DNA of 64,000 nucleotides from Cherax quadricarinatus (taxonomy: Eukaryota; Arthropoda; Malacostraca; Decapoda; Parastacidae): contig NC_091372.1 in assembly GCF_038502225.1 (NCBI RefSeq), positions 1,613,534 to 1,677,533 on the forward strand, written 5' to 3'. The notes below the pieces were generated by a model that saw only the letters and a list, made by a program, of their open reading frames with translations, was not told the DNA's origin and searched no databases. A program made the position numbers and the translations under genes. Positions 34,727-47,435 of the stretch are shown here, in pieces; positions within the stretch are counted from its first letter, which is position 1; each line of letters begins with the position of its first letter.

Positions 34727-35868
34727 TATATAATCACAAAAATTTGAGTTTAATTTTTGGTTATAATTACAAATTTTATATATAATCAAAGATGTAGAAA
34801 TGTTCATCGTCATTGCAATACTATATATCACAGTTGTAATACACGTGTTGCTGTCCCTCTCATTGTCTAACACACTCCCACCTCATCTCCCTCTCATGTC
34901 GTCACCAGTGATCTGTGTTTGTGTTGATAAGAGCTGGATGGTGCAGCAGGTGTTGTGGGGCCAGGTTAGAGGACCTGGTCGTAGTTATGTTAACTTTAAC
35001 AAGCCTATTCCACTTAATGGTTGCTTTACCCAACTCGCAGCTGTTATAAAGGCACAATTATATCATACTTTTAACCCTCTTTTGAAAGTCATACTTGATT
35101 GTTCTCACATTCTGGTTACTGAATTTACTGTCCGTAAGAATCGAGATCGATATGTCCAGTGAAGCCGTCACACGAGTGTCTTGGGTGAGAGGAGCAGTTC
35201 CAGCTGTTCCTGTGAGCGAGATCTGTCCTCTGTTGGTGCAATGGTGAGGGAAGGCGTGGGTGGCATGTCAACGGGAGCTACGTGCACAACAGGAGCGCTC
35301 GCACTCTCCAGGTCCCGATGGGACTCCACTTTCCGAACCCAGGAATCCTTGGACGCAGCTGATGCCGAGGGGCCGGAATCGTGTGATGGGCCGGAGTCGC
35401 TGGCCAAGATGCGGACCTCCGCTGGCGGACACTCCGCTGTTCTGTCGATCTCACTGTGACCGAAACCATAATTGACGATACCGCCACCAACCTGTGACCA
35501 GACACGTGATTACCAAGTGATATATACAACACAATCACACCACATCTAGGATATAGTGACCACAATAACAGGGCTCGACACGGCGTAACCCAGTCAGAGG
35601 CCCTATATACATCAACACACAGACCTCCATGTCTCATCAACACTGTGAGTTAAGTAAGTTTATATAGGTACAGGTATACATAAGTACAATTATCAGATAT
35701 AGTGTAAATTACCTAGAATAACCCCTCCCCACACACACACAGTCAGACAGTGACTTATTTCTACTGACACAGAAGGAGATAGAACAATTCAGGAGACAGG
35801 ACATATTCACCATGAGGTCTCTCTCTCTCAACGTACATGCACTGACAATTTTCTTTAATCCCTATTTT
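34727..35868. other. Low-copy DNA, possibly containing a decayed coding remnant
   Basis: The GC-richer stretch 35160-35460 has open frames on both strands (about 80-90 codons each) rich in Ser, Pro and Arg. I see no domain, no splice pattern and no reason to prefer either strand. An upstream frame (34800-35162) is also open, without recognised motifs. Not called as a gene. Confidence 0.4.
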
Positions 35869-35904
35869 ACGTATTAAAGTCTTGTGGCTTAGCGCTTCTT
35901 TTTG

Positions 35905-35989
<85 letters not shown>

Positions 35990-36080
35990 GTATTAAAGTA
36001 TTTTTGACAGGTGGCTAACAGGTAACACGCAAATCTTAATAACCCTCGTATAGTTAATAGGATTTAAACTTAATAAAGGA
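35850..36080 (+). repeat. Dispersed repeat split by a LINE stub
   Basis: Outside the stub, the sequence AATCCCTATTTTACGTATT ... TTTTTGACAGGTGGC ... TTAATAGGATTTAAAC aligns with 20346-20450. The stub is therefore younger than this repeat copy. Confidence 0.7.
35881..35987 (+). mobile_element. 3' stub of the same LINE family, with expanded AAT tail
   Basis: Begins CTTGTGGCTTAGCGCTTC and TTTTTGATAATAAT, matching the last ~35 bases of the LINE ending at 43045, followed by about 75 bp of AAT repeat. It is flanked by the 12-bp direct repeat ACGTATTAAAGT at 35869-35880 and 35988-35999, and it interrupts a dispersed repeat. Confidence 0.92.
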
Positions 36081-36083
36081 AGC

Positions 36084-36587
36084 CGTGACCACGGCAGTGG
36101 GAGACGTGGAGTGGGTTAGTACGCTATGGCCAGGGTAGTGGGAGACGTGGAGTGGGTTAGTACGCTATGGCCAGGGTAGTGGGAGACGTGGAGTGGGTTA
36201 GTACACTATGGCCAGGGTAGTGGGAGACGTGAAGTGGGTTAGTACGCTATGGCCAGGGTAGTGGGAGACGTGAAGTGGGTTAGTACGCTATGGCCAGGGC
36301 AGTGGGAGACGTGAAGTGGGTTAGTACGCTATGGCCAGGGTAGTGGGAGACGTGGAGTGGGTTAGTACGCTATGGCCAGGGTAGTGGGAAACGTGGAGTG
36401 GGTAACTACACGATGGCCAGGGCAGTGGGAGACGTGGAGTGGGTAAGTACGCTATGGCCAGGGCAGTGTGAGACATGAAGTGGGTAAGTACGCTATGGCC
36501 AGGGCAGTGTGAGACGTGAAGTGGGTAAGTACGCTATGGCCAGGGCAGTGTGAGACGTGAAGTGGGTAAGTACGCTATGGCCAGGGC
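36084..36587. repeat. 41-bp satellite, left of the LINE
   Basis: About 12 units with a 41-bp step: TATGGCCAGGGCAGTGGG, AGACGTGGAGTGGG, then TTAGTACGC or TAAGTACGC. Most units here end GTACGCTATGG, unlike the GTAACTACACGATGG form that dominates right of the LINE. Confidence 0.95.
36576..36587 (+). repeat. 12-bp direct repeat left of the LINE
   Basis: TATGGCCAGGGC borders the LINE here and again at 43046-43057. It is also part of every satellite unit, so it could be a target duplication or just adjoining units; the 12-bp length matches the two stubs. Confidence 0.7.
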
Positions 36588-37314
36588 CTCTTCAAGGGGG
36601 GCTCCTTGGCGTGGTGAAGAGGCTCTTGGTCTGAGGAATTAGACCTGTCGGTCTCCTTCCTCAGACCGAACCTAATTACCCCCAATCCCCCCTTCTCTAT
36701 CCCATCCTCCCCATCCTCCCCTTTTTCCTTTCCTCCTCCTCCTCCCCACCCCTCCCTTTTGCCCTTCCTCTTTTTGGCCTTTGGGATTTTTTCCCACAGG
36801 CACACTAGTTCATAGGTAGGGGGAAGGGTACCGGGGTTCATCCCATTCCGTTGAGGTTCTTGGCAGTGGCGTAGTTTGCCGTGGGATCTGGATTGCCTGG
36901 GGATGTCCCGATCCCTCTCCGGTATCCCAAAGGGTGGCTTTGGGTGTCTTTTGGGTGACGGGTGTATCTCTGGAAGCCACCTTTCTGATTCCGGGGGTGG
37001 TGGCCGAAGGAGGTATGCTTTGTGGTGGATATCCGGCCGCCCTCTCTTTTGTCCACCGAGGTAGCTCGGCAGATGTGAGGTTGCTATCCCGGATTGCTGG
37101 TTTACTGGCGTGAAGGGTAGGGTATGGCATGGGTTCCATGCTGCATCTGCGCTACTTGCGATGCTGAGGTCCTCTTGGGCGCAGAGGGAGATTTCTGGCC
37201 CTTTCATTCCTCCTAGGAACTAACCCTCCCCGGTCCCCCCTTTTTTTATTCTTTTTTTATTTTTATTTTATTTTCTTTTTTTCTTAAAAACAAAAAGAAA
37301 GAAGTAACCTAACC

Positions 37315-39183
37315 ATGGAGTCCCAAATCCATAACCCCGCTACCCCCTGGCCCCTTATTGTTACCGCACCCTGTTCTGACCTCGCCTCGTCTTTTGGCCA
37401 CTCTTTGGACACTCCTAAGGCCCCTGTACCTCTTGCTGGTGCTGTTTCCTCACCCTTCAGGTACCGGGGCTTCCACTGACTCCTTTGATTTGTCTGACCT
37501 CCACTCTCCTTTGACTATGCTTCCAAAAAAAAGGCCTCTCCCTCTGTGCTGCGACGATTTTCGAATCGCCAGCCCATCTCACGTCGGACCGACTCTGGTC
37601 CCACTTCTAAATGCCAACGACAATCTCCTGACGATGTTATTTCGTTACCTACCCATTCTACTCAGAAAAGACCGACAGGTCATGCACTCCCTCTCCACAC
37701 TCAGTTTCGGACCACACAATTGACTAAATTCTTTACTTTAAGACCGACTTCTTCTACTGCCTATCTTTACGACCATAGTATTGGCAAAGCGCTCCTACGC
37801 CATGTTGGTAGAGATATTTCCTTTCATGCTCTTAAGAGTGGTACGCGCATCATCACAGTCCAGAATTCTACCCAAGCTCGTAATCTTTCTCTTCTTTCAC
37901 ATATCGATACTATTCCTATCACTATCGAAAAACATCATTCCCTCAATTCTTGTAATGGTACTGTTATTCTGCCCCATACCATAGTCCAACAGAATTTCCA
38001 GACATATGGCAATGACATTCTCGAACAGCTGGAACTCCAAGATCTCCCAATTCTCAAAGTAGACACTTATGTCCTTCCTGCCCGCGGGCGAAGGCGAAGA
38101 CATCGGTTACAGGTTCGGAACGTGATCCCTACACCGCAACAGTAGGAATTGTTGGCGTTTTGGTCACCCAGCGAAATATTGCAGATCTATAGCCGAATGC
38201 CCAGTCTGTGGTGCCGATGACCATTCTAGTACATCTTGCAGTCAACCTCCCTCTTGCCTTAATTGTCATGAGGCTCACCCTTCGTACTCTCGCCGTTGCC
38301 AGGCCTACTTAAATGAGCGGGAAATTCATTGCCTCAAAGAGGCAGAAGGTCTCCCTTATGCTATGGCAGTTTCTCATCTCCGCCTCCAAGGGAGACTACC
38401 CTGTGTTTCTTATTCTCGTGTTTCAAAACGTCCCCCCACTTATGGGGTCCCATCTTCTGCAGCCTCCTCTGCGGTTGCCAGTCCCATAGTCACTCCTGTA
38501 TCTAATTCTTTTGGTGTCCTGGGCTCAGACGTCCCTACTTCAACACCTCAGTCTGTCCTCACTTCTTCATGTTCTCCCTCACAAACCCCGGTATCGACAA
38601 GACCTCGTACGACACCTCCTCCCAATTGTCCCTCTACTTCTCAGAGGTCCAACAAATCTTCTTTAACTCCTCTTTCCCTTCATCCACCTCCACATTTTAC
38701 CTTCCCAGTCTCTGTACCTAGGTCTTTCCCTTTCACTGGCTCGGTTACAAGTGTGGAGGTTCATCCTCCTCCTCGTGCTGTGCCTTCCTCCCCTGTCCCC
38801 TCCCAAGTTTCTTCCTTTTCTGCCACCTCCCGGGTTTCTGCCTCTTATGTCCCCTCCCACACTTCTCCAGCTCCCTCCACCCTTTCGCCCCCTTCCCTAC
38901 CTTGGTACAGTCCATTACAGCTCCGATCTTTACTCAAACTCCTCGTCCTTCCATCTCCAATATTGTCTCCCATACGACGTCTCTGAACTCCGAAACACTT
39001 GAAGCAATCTTTGAATATATTGCAGAGACCAATCCATCAATGGACACTGATCCACCCTCTGTTCCTTCTCTTTCCTCTTCTCCATCTGTGCAACTCCTTT
39101 CTTCACAATGCACTGTTCCTTCGCTACTTGAACGTTTTCCTTTGCCACCGCATGTGGACTTTTCTAACCCTTCTAGTCCGTAG
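37315..39183 (+). pseudogene. LINE ORF1, gag-like nucleic-acid-binding protein
   Basis: Would bind element RNA and form the ribonucleoprotein. The likely start is ATG at 37315 (MESQIHNPATPWPL), following an A-rich leader; this frame stops at 37477-37479. The coding sequence then continues through a second frame and returns to the first for about 200 codons (37546-38145) with FFTLRPTSSTAYLYD-like residues and a Leu/Ile-rich RNA-binding-like region. Three zinc knuckles follow in another frame: NCWRFGHPAKYC (first Cys of the usual pair lost), CPVCGADDHSSTSC and CLNCHEAHPSYSRRC, spanning about 38150-38310. A long Ser/Pro-rich C-terminus crosses one more frame before the stop at 39181-39183. At least four frame changes are needed, so it is a pseudogene. 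Confidence 0.85.
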
Positions 39184-39227
39184 GTACCCTTACCTGCAGA
39201 TTTCAGGTATCTTTATCGTTACCAATC

Positions 39228-42200
39228 ATGGCCTATTTACAGTGGAATATTCGCGGGTAATCGGGGTGAGCTTCAGATGTTGCTCTCCCAGTTTTCCCCT
39301 GTTGGTGTTTGCTTACAGGAACCAAAATTACACTCTGCCGTTATCTATCCCATCTCATGCTATAATTTATTATATTCTTCAGATCCTTTTCCTGATGGGA
39401 CCTTTAATGAAAGTGCCCTTCTTGTACGCACTGATATTCCGTACCATCAGCTATTTGTTCGTACTTTCCTGCATTACACAGCAGCCCGTATCCACTTGCA
39501 TAGGTGGTATAAACTCTGTTCTTTGTATCTCTCTCCTTCTCGGGCATTATCTATCCTGGATATTGCCTTTCTTGTTTCGTCATTACCGCCACCACTTCTG
39601 TTACTTGGCGATTTTAATGCCCATCATTTCCTCTGGGGGGATTCTCACTGTGATTCCCGTGGCATTCAGTTAGAGGCTTTTCTTGCTACCCACCCCCTCC
39701 ATGTTTTAAATACAGGTACTCACACCCATTTTGATCCTCGGACTCGTACTCTCTCTTGCATCGATCTCTCAGTCTGCTCTTCCTCTGCCGCATTAGACTT
39801 CACCTGGTCTGTTCTCCCGGATTTACATGACAGCGATCATTTCCCAATCATTCTTACTTCCCCTTCATATTCACCACCTCTTCGTAACCCACGCTGGCAA
39901 TTTGATCAGGCAAATTGGAACCTTTACTCACAACTGTTTTTAGTGAGGTTCCTTCTTCGTCCTCCATTGATGAGCTGTTACACCTCTTCTCGTCCTCCGT
40001 TTTAACCGCAGCTTCTCATTCTATAATCTAAACTTCGGGCAGGCATTCTCAGAAATGCGTGCCTTGGTGGTTTCCTGCTTGTGTTCGTGCAGTACGTTTG
40101 AAACGCGCTGCGTGGGGCAGGTACCGGTACAATAGAACCACGGAGAGATTTCTTGATTTTAAGCAGAAGCATGCGATCGCTTGCCGTGTCATCCGTGACG
40201 CTAAACGCACTTGCTGGCGAGATTATGTCTCCACCATCACCTCTGCTTCCTCTATGAGTGCAGTCTGGAAAAAATAACGAAAACTGAGTGGTAAATATTC
40301 TCCTGACCCGGCTCCTGTTCTGCGGGTTGCCGGTGTTGATATAGCAAACCCACTAGATGTTGTTAACGAAATTGGCAATCATCTGGTCCGTATTTCTCAG
40401 GGACTCCATCTATGCCCCTCCTTTCTTTACTCAAAGTCTGTCAGAGAGTTAGAACCCTTGGACTTTTCTTCTCTCAGAGAAGAACAGTATAATGTGCCTT
40501 TTACACTTCAGGAGCTGGAGGCAACACTCTCAGCTTGCTAATCATCGGCAGCTGGGCCCGACGGCATTTATATTCGTATGCTACAACATTTACATCAGTC
40601 AGCCGTTGCAGTTCTATTACGCCTTTTCAATCTTATTTGGTCACAAGGAGTTCTTCCACAGCTGTGGAAATCTGCCATTGTTCTCCCTTTCCGCAAACCA
40701 GGCACTACTGGACATGAAGCCTCCCACTATCGCCCCATTGCTCTTACCAGTGCAGTTTGCAAAGTGATGGAACGCCTGGTAAATAGTCGTTTAGTGTGGT
40801 ATTTAGAGACACACGTCAATATGGCTTTCGTAAGGGCCGTTCTACCATAGACCCCTTACTATGCTTGGATATGTATGTTCGTAATGCCTTTGCGAATAAC
40901 CACTCAGTTATTGCCATATTTTTTTTGACCTTGAGAAGGCATATGACACAACTTGGAGGTATAATATTTTGTCCAAAGCCCACTCCTTAGGCCTTCGAGG
41001 CAATCTACCATCCTTCCTTAAGAACTTTTTAACTGACAGACATTTCCATGTTCGGGTTAATAATGTGCTCTCCCCAGACTTTATCCAAGCTGAAGGTGTC
41101 CCCCAGGGATGTGTTCTGAGCACAACACTTTTTCTCCTTGCTATAAATGATTTGGCCTCTAGTTTTCCATCCAATATTTGGTCTTCACTCTGTGTTGATG
41201 ACTTCGCTATTGCCTGTGCAGGCGCTGACTGTCACCTCATTACAGTTTCTCTCCAGCATGCGGTCGACTGTGTTTCCAATTGGGCCACCACACATGGGTT
41301 TAAATTTTCCAGTACCAAAACTCACCAAATTACTTTCACTAGACGCTCTGTCATCTCCAATCATCCTTTATACCTCTATGGCACCCGTATCCCTGAATGT
41401 GATAGTCAGGTTTCTAGGCCTCCTCTTCGACCGAAGGTTATCCTGGAAACCTCACATTACCTCTCTGAAGACAACTTGTCACAGCCGGCTGAACCTTCTT
41501 AAAACCCTTGCTCATTTTTCATGGGGAGCTGATCGTCGAACTCTCCTTCGCCTACATTCCATCCTCATTTTATCGAAACTTGACTATGGTAACCAGATCT
41601 ATTCAGCTGCCTCTCCTGCTACTCTATCTAGCCTGAACCCTATTCATCACCAAGGATTACGTTTATGCCTTGGTGCTTTTCGCTCTTCCCCTGCTGAGAG
41701 CCTCTATGCAGAAGCGAACGTTCCATCCTTATCCGATCGCCGTGATGCCTATTGCCTTCGCTACTATGTACGCTCTCATGATCTCCGCAATCCTTCCATT
41801 TATAGAATGGTCACCGATATTAGTAGACATTATTTGTTCGCCGCCCCTGTTTGCTCCGTCCCATCTCTCTTCGCTTACATTCGCCCTTGTCTTCTCTTCA
41901 ATTTCCACTTTTCTATGTTCATGTAGCATCTCACTTTTCCCTATCCTCCCTGGGAAGTTCCAGCTGTTCGAGTCTGTTCTTTCTCACTCCCTTGCTCGAA
42001 AGCCCAACTGTCTACGGTAGCTTCCCGCTCTCTTTTTCTTGACCACTTCCACTCTCATTCTCATGCCATTGCAGTGCACACAGATGGCTCTAAGTCTTCT
42101 GACGGCGTAGGATTCGCAGCAGTGTTTCCGGACAGCGTCGTACGAGGGCATTTACTATCTTCGGCTATCTACTGCTGAATTGTATGCCATTCTTGCAGCA

Positions 42201-42854
42201 CTTATCCGTATTGCATCTATGCCTGTGTCATCATTTGTGGTTGTCTCAGACTCCCTTGGTGCTTTACAGGCTATTCAGAAATTTGATACACCTCACTCCT
42301 TAGTTCTCCGTATCCAACTTTGGCTACGCCGCATCTCTACCAAGCATAAAGATATTGTTTTTTGTTGGGTCCCTGGTCACGTTGACATACAGGGCAATGA
42401 ACAGGCAGACACTGCTGCGCGGTCAGCAGTACATGACCTACCAGTTACCTATAGAGGTGTTCCATTTACGGACTATTTTGCTGGCAACAACGTTGGTCTA
42501 CTATGCTCGGTAACAAACTTCAATCTATTAAACTGAGTATAGGTTACTGGCCGTCTTGTCACCGGTGCAGAGGTTGGGAGACTACTCTCTCCCGTCTCCG
42601 CATTGGCCATAGTACTCGTCTTACTCATGGGGAGGCGCCCTGCTCCTCTCTGTGAGAATCGTCAGGTTCCATTATCGGTCAGCCACATTCTGTTAGACTG
42701 CCCACTTTATCAACGAGCACGCAGAATTTACCTCCAACGTCGTCTTCGCTCCGCTGCTCTCTCTTCACCTTCCCTTCTCGCTGGTGGACCCACCTTTCAT
42801 CCGGACTCTCTCATTGACTTTTTGACAACAACTGACTTACTTCACAAACTCTGA
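39228..42854 (+). pseudogene. LINE ORF2, endonuclease, reverse transcriptase and RNase H
   Basis: The polymerase polyprotein of the element. Start ATG at 39228 (MAYLQWNIRG); one extra base near 39257 shifts the frame. Endonuclease motifs: QEPKL, LLLGDFNAHH and DSDHFPII (ends about 39860). Further frame changes lie near 39935 and 40020; in-frame stops at 40275 and 40539. Reverse transcriptase blocks: AAGPDGI, HYRPIALTS, QYGFRKGRSTID, FDLEKAYD (about 40921), GVPQGCVLS and CVDD at 41191-41202, where Cys replaces the usual Tyr, Phe or Ala position. Frames change again near 40818, 40920 and 41405. RNase H: TDGS at about 42080, AELYAI, SDSLGALQAI and GHVDIQGNEQAD. The C-terminus has a Cys/His-type SHILLDCPLYQRAR motif. 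Confidence 0.9.
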
Positions 42855-43045
42855 TGATGCCTTCAGCCCTTTCTACCTCGATCTCTTGCTACCCTCTAAC
42901 CTGCACTATCCCCTGCCCCGCTGTTTTCTGTAACCTACTGATCATCCCTCACCCCTTCTGCCGCCCAATACTCTCGCTTCCTTCCCTACCCTGCAGCGCT
43001 GTATAGCCCTTGTGGCTTAGCGCTTCTTTTTGATTATAATAATAT

Positions 43046-46000
43046 TATGGCCAGGGCGGTGGGGGACGTGGAGTGGGTTACTACACGATGACCAGGGTAG
43101 TGGGAGACGTGGAGTGGGTAACTACACGATGGCCAGGACAGTGGGAGACGTGAAGTGGGTAACTACACGACGGCCAGGACAGTGGGAGACGTGGAGTGGG
43201 TAACTACACGATGGCCAGGGTAGTGGGAGACGTGGAATGGGTAACTACACGATGACCAGGGTAGTGGGAGACGTGGAATGGGTAACTACACGATGGCCAG
43301 GGTAGTGGGAGACGTGGGGTGGGTAACTACACTATGGCCAGGGTAGTGGGAGACGTGGAGTGGGTAACTACACGATGGCCAGGGTAGTGGGAGACGGAGT
43401 GGGTAACTACACGATGGCCAGGGTAGTGGGAGACGTGGGGTGGGTAACTACACGATGGCCAGGGTAGTGGGATACGGAGTGGGTAACTACACGATGGCCA
43501 GAGTAGTGGGAGACGTGGAGTGGGTAACTACACTATGACCAAGACAGTGGGAGACGTGGAATGGGTAACTACACGATGGTCAGGGTAGTGGGAGACGTGG
43601 AGTGGGTAACTACACGATGGCCAAGACAGTGGGAGACGTGGAATGGGTAACTACACGATGGTCAGGGTAGTGGGAGACGTGGAGTGGGTAACTACACGAT
43701 GGTCAGGGTAGTGGGAGACGTGGAGTGGGTAACTACACGATGGCCAGAGTAGTGGGAGACGTGGAGTGGGTAACTACACTATGACCACGGCAGTGGGAGA
43801 CGTGGAGTGGGTAACTACACTATGACCAAGACAGTGGGAGACGTGGAATGGGTAACTACACGATGGTCAGGGTAGTGGGAGACGTGGAGTGGGTAACTAC
43901 ACGATGGCCAAAACAGTGGGAGACGTGGAGTGGGTAACTACACGATGGCCAAGACAGTGGGAGACGTGGAATGGGTAACTACACGATGGTCAGGGTAGTG
44001 GGAGACGTGGAATGGGTAACTACACGATGGTCAGGGTAGTGGGAGACGTGGAGTGGGTAACTACACGATGGCCAAAACAGTGGGAGACGTGCAATGGGTA
44101 ACTACACGATGGCCAAGACAGTAGGAGACGTGGAGTGGGTAACTACACGATGGCCAGAGTAGTGGGAGATGTGGAGTGGGTAACTACACTATGGCCACGG
44201 CAGTGGGAGACGTGGAGTGGGTAACTACACGATGGCCAGGATAGTGGTACACGTGGAGTGGGTAACTACACTATGGCCAAGGTAGTGGGAGACGTGGAGT
44301 GGCTAACTACACGATGGCCAGGGTAGTGGGAGACGTGGAGTGGGTAACTACACGATGGCCAGGGTAGTGGGAGTCGTGGAGTGGGTAACTACACGATGGC
44401 CAGAGTAGTGGGAGTCGTGGAGTGGGTAACTACACGATGGCCAGGGTAGTGGGAGTCGTGGAGTGGGTAACTACACGATGGCCAGAGTAGTGGGAGACGT
44501 GGAGTGGGTAACTACACTATGGCCAGTATAGTGGGAGACGTGGAGTGGGTAAGTACACTATGGCCAGGGTAGTGGGAGACGTGGAGTGGGTACCTACACT
44601 ATGGCCAGGGTTGTGGGAGACGTGGAGTGGGTAACTACACTATGGCCAGGGTAGTGGGAGACGTGGAGTGGGTAACTACACTATGGCCAGGGTTGTGGGA
44701 GACGTGGAGTGGGTAACTACACTATGGCCAGTGTAGTGGGAGACGTGGAGTGGGTAACTACACTATGGCCAGGGTAGTGGGAGACGTGGAGTGGGTACCT
44801 ACACTATGGCCAGGGTTGTGGGAGACGTGGAGTGGGTAATTACACTATGGCCAGGGTAGTGGGAGACGTGGAGTGGGTAACTACACTATTGCCAGGGTAG
44901 TGGGAGACGTGGAGTGGGTACCTACACTATAGGGCAGTGGAAGACGTGGAGTGGGTAACTACACTATGGCCAGGGCAGTGGGAGACGTGGAATGGGTAAC
45001 CACACGATGGCCAGGACAGTGGGAGGCGTGGAGTGGGTAACTACACGATGGCCAGAGTAGTGGGAGACGTGGAGTGGGTAACTACACTATAGATACAGCA
45101 GTGGGAGACGTGGAGTGGGTAACTACACGATGGCCAGGGTAGTGGGAGACGTGGAGTGGGTAATTACACTATGGCCAGGGTAGTGGGAGACGTGGAGTGG
45201 GTAACTACACTATGGCTAGGGTAGTGGGAGACGTGGAGTGTGTAACTACACTATTGCCAGGGTACTGGGAGACGTGGAGTGGGTAACTACACTATGGCCA
45301 GGGTAGTGGGAGACGTGGAGTGGGTAACTACACTATGGCCAGGGTAGTGGGAGACGTGGAGTGGGTAACTACACTATGGCCAGGGTACTGGGAGACGTGG
45401 AGTGGGTAACTACACTATGGCCAGGGTACTGGGAGACGTGGAGTGGGTAACTACACTATGGCCAGGGTAGTGGGAGACGTGGAGTGGGTAACTACACTAT
45501 GGCCAGGGTAGTGGGAGACGTGGAGTGGCTAACTATACGATGGCCAGGGTAGCGGGAGACGTGGAGTGGGTAAGTACACTATGGCCAGGGTAGTGGGAGA
45601 CGTGGGGTGGGTAACATCACTATGGCCAGGGTAGTGGGAGACGTGGAGTGGGTAACTACACGATGGCCAGGGTAGTGGGAGACGTGGGGTGGTAACTACA
45701 CTATGACCAGGGCAGTGGGAGTCGTGGAGTGGGTAACTACACGATGGCCAGGGTAGTGGGAGACGTTGAGTAAGTAACTACATATGGCCACGGCAGTGGG
45801 AGACGTGGAGTGGGTAACTACACTATAGGGCAGTGGAAGACGTGGAGTCGATAACTACACTATGGCCATGGCAGTGGGAGACGTGGAATGGGTAACTACA
45901 CGATGGCCAGGACAGTGGGAGACGTGGAGTGGGTAACTACACGATGGCCAGAGTAGTGGGAGACGTGGAGTGGGTAACAACACTATGGCCAGGGTAGTGG

Positions 46001-47020
46001 GAGACGTGGAGTGGGTAACTACACTATGGACAGGGTAGTGGGAGACGTGGAGTGGGTAACTACACTATGGCCAGGGTAGTGGGAGACTTGGAGTGGGTAA
46101 TTACACTGTGGCCAGAGTAGTGGGAGACGTGGAGTGGGTAACTACACTATTGCCAGGGTAGTGGGAGACGTGGAGTGGGTAACTACACTATGGTCAGGGT
46201 AGTGGGAGACGTGGAGTGGCTAACTATACGATGGCCAGGGTAGCGGGAGACGTGGAGTGGGTAACTACACTATGGCCAGGGTAGTGGGAGACGTGGGGTG
46301 GGTAACATCACTATGGCCAGGGTAGTGGAAGACGTGGAGTGGGTAACTACACGATGGCCAGGGTAGTGGGAGACGTGGAGTGGGTAACTATACGATGGCC
46401 AGGGTAGTGGGAGACGTGGAGTGGGTAACTACACTATGGCCATGGCAGTGGGAGACGTGGAATGGGTAACTACACGATTGCCAGGACAGTGGGAGACGTG
46501 GAGTGGGTAACTACACGATGGCCAGAGTAGTGGGAGACGTGGAGTGGGTAACATCACTATGGCCAGGGCAGTGGGAGACGTGGAGTGGGTAACTACACGA
46601 TGGCCAGAGTAGTGGGAGACGTGGAGTGGGTAACAACACTATGGCCAGGGTAGTGGGAGACGTGGAGTGGGTAACTACACTATGGACAGGGTAGTGGGAG
46701 ACGTGGAGTGGGTAACTAAACTATTGCCAGGGTAGTCGGAGACGTGGAGTGGGTAATTACACTGTGGCCAGGGTAGTGGGAGACGTGGAGTGGGTAACTA
46801 CACTATTGCCAGGGTAGTGGGAGACGTGGAGTAGGTAACTACACTATGGCGAGGGTAGTGGGAGACGTGGAGTGGGTAACTACACTATGGCCAAAGTAGT
46901 GGGAGACGTGGAGTGGGTAACTACACTATGGCCAGGGTAGTGGGAGACGTGGAGTGGGTAACTACACTATGGCCAGGGTAGTGGGAGACGTGGAGTGGGT
47001 AACTACACTATGGCCAGGGT
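43046..47020. repeat. 41-bp satellite, right of the LINE (copy A of the duplicated block from ~44.0 kb)
   Basis: About 97 units of 41 bp: TATGGCCAGGGTAGTGGG, AGACGTGGAGTGGG, then TAACTACAC. Left units mostly read ACACGATGG, right units ACACTATGG. Some units are shortened (for example CACTATAGGGCAGTGG). From about 44015 on, the array recurs 9980 bp downstream with only scattered single-base differences. Confidence 0.96.
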
Positions 47021-47435
47021 AGTGGGAGAAGAAGAATGAAGAAAGAAGGTGAAGAAGAAAATGGGAGTACAAAAGAGGGCATTATAACGACAGGAAGACT
47101 TTTCTGAGGAAAGCGGAACGGGAGAGAGAAGCAGAAGGCACAACTCTACAAGAACTGTTAGAGATAACAGAGGAAGTGTCAAGACGAGAGTGAGATTCAT
47201 AGTCAACAAGAAGAAACAGGGAAAAACTCTTTAACCAAGAACGCAGAGAAGAGCAAGAGTACTTGTAAAAATCATAGATTAAATATACAGGCAGATAACC
47301 GAGCAAGAAACAAGATGATAAGTGACCATGTAAGACTGAGAAGATGGTGTGAAAGACAGTTGATATAACATCAAAGTTAAAACTGAACCAAAGTTGAGAG
47401 TAAAGTTTGTGAGGAATTAGTAAAGGCCTTAAAGC
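47021..47435. other. Non-tandem spacer between 41-bp and 26-bp satellites, copy A
   Basis: About 415 bp, purine-rich on the plus strand. Open frames on the minus strand of 68-131 codons are Ser/Leu-rich without domains. Recurs essentially unchanged at 57001-57415. Confidence 0.85.

Larger units (their letters stand above)
36588..43045 (+). mobile_element. Full-length but decayed LINE with gag, EN, RT and RNase H (Jockey/I group)
   Basis: A 6.46-kb non-LTR retrotransposon. Order: GC-rich 5' leader (36588-37314), ORF1 with three zinc knuckles (37315-39183), ORF2 with endonuclease, reverse transcriptase and RNase H (39228-42854), a ~190-bp 3' region ending CTTGTGGCTTAGCGCTTC, and a TTATAATAATATT tail. 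RNase H after the reverse transcriptase points to the I group or a related Jockey-like clade. Numerous frameshifts and stops make it inactive. Two 3' stubs of the same family occur at 9680-9730 and 35881-35987. Confidence 0.93.

Noticed and set aside
35168..35459. A host exon in the GC-rich stretch
   Set aside because: Both strands are open for 80-90 codons, no splice signals stand out, and composition is low-complexity Ser/Pro/Arg.
36575..37207. 210-codon minus-strand frame over the LINE 5' leader
   Set aside because: It opposes the LINE orientation, lies in its GC-rich 5' leader and starts in satellite sequence. It has no domain.
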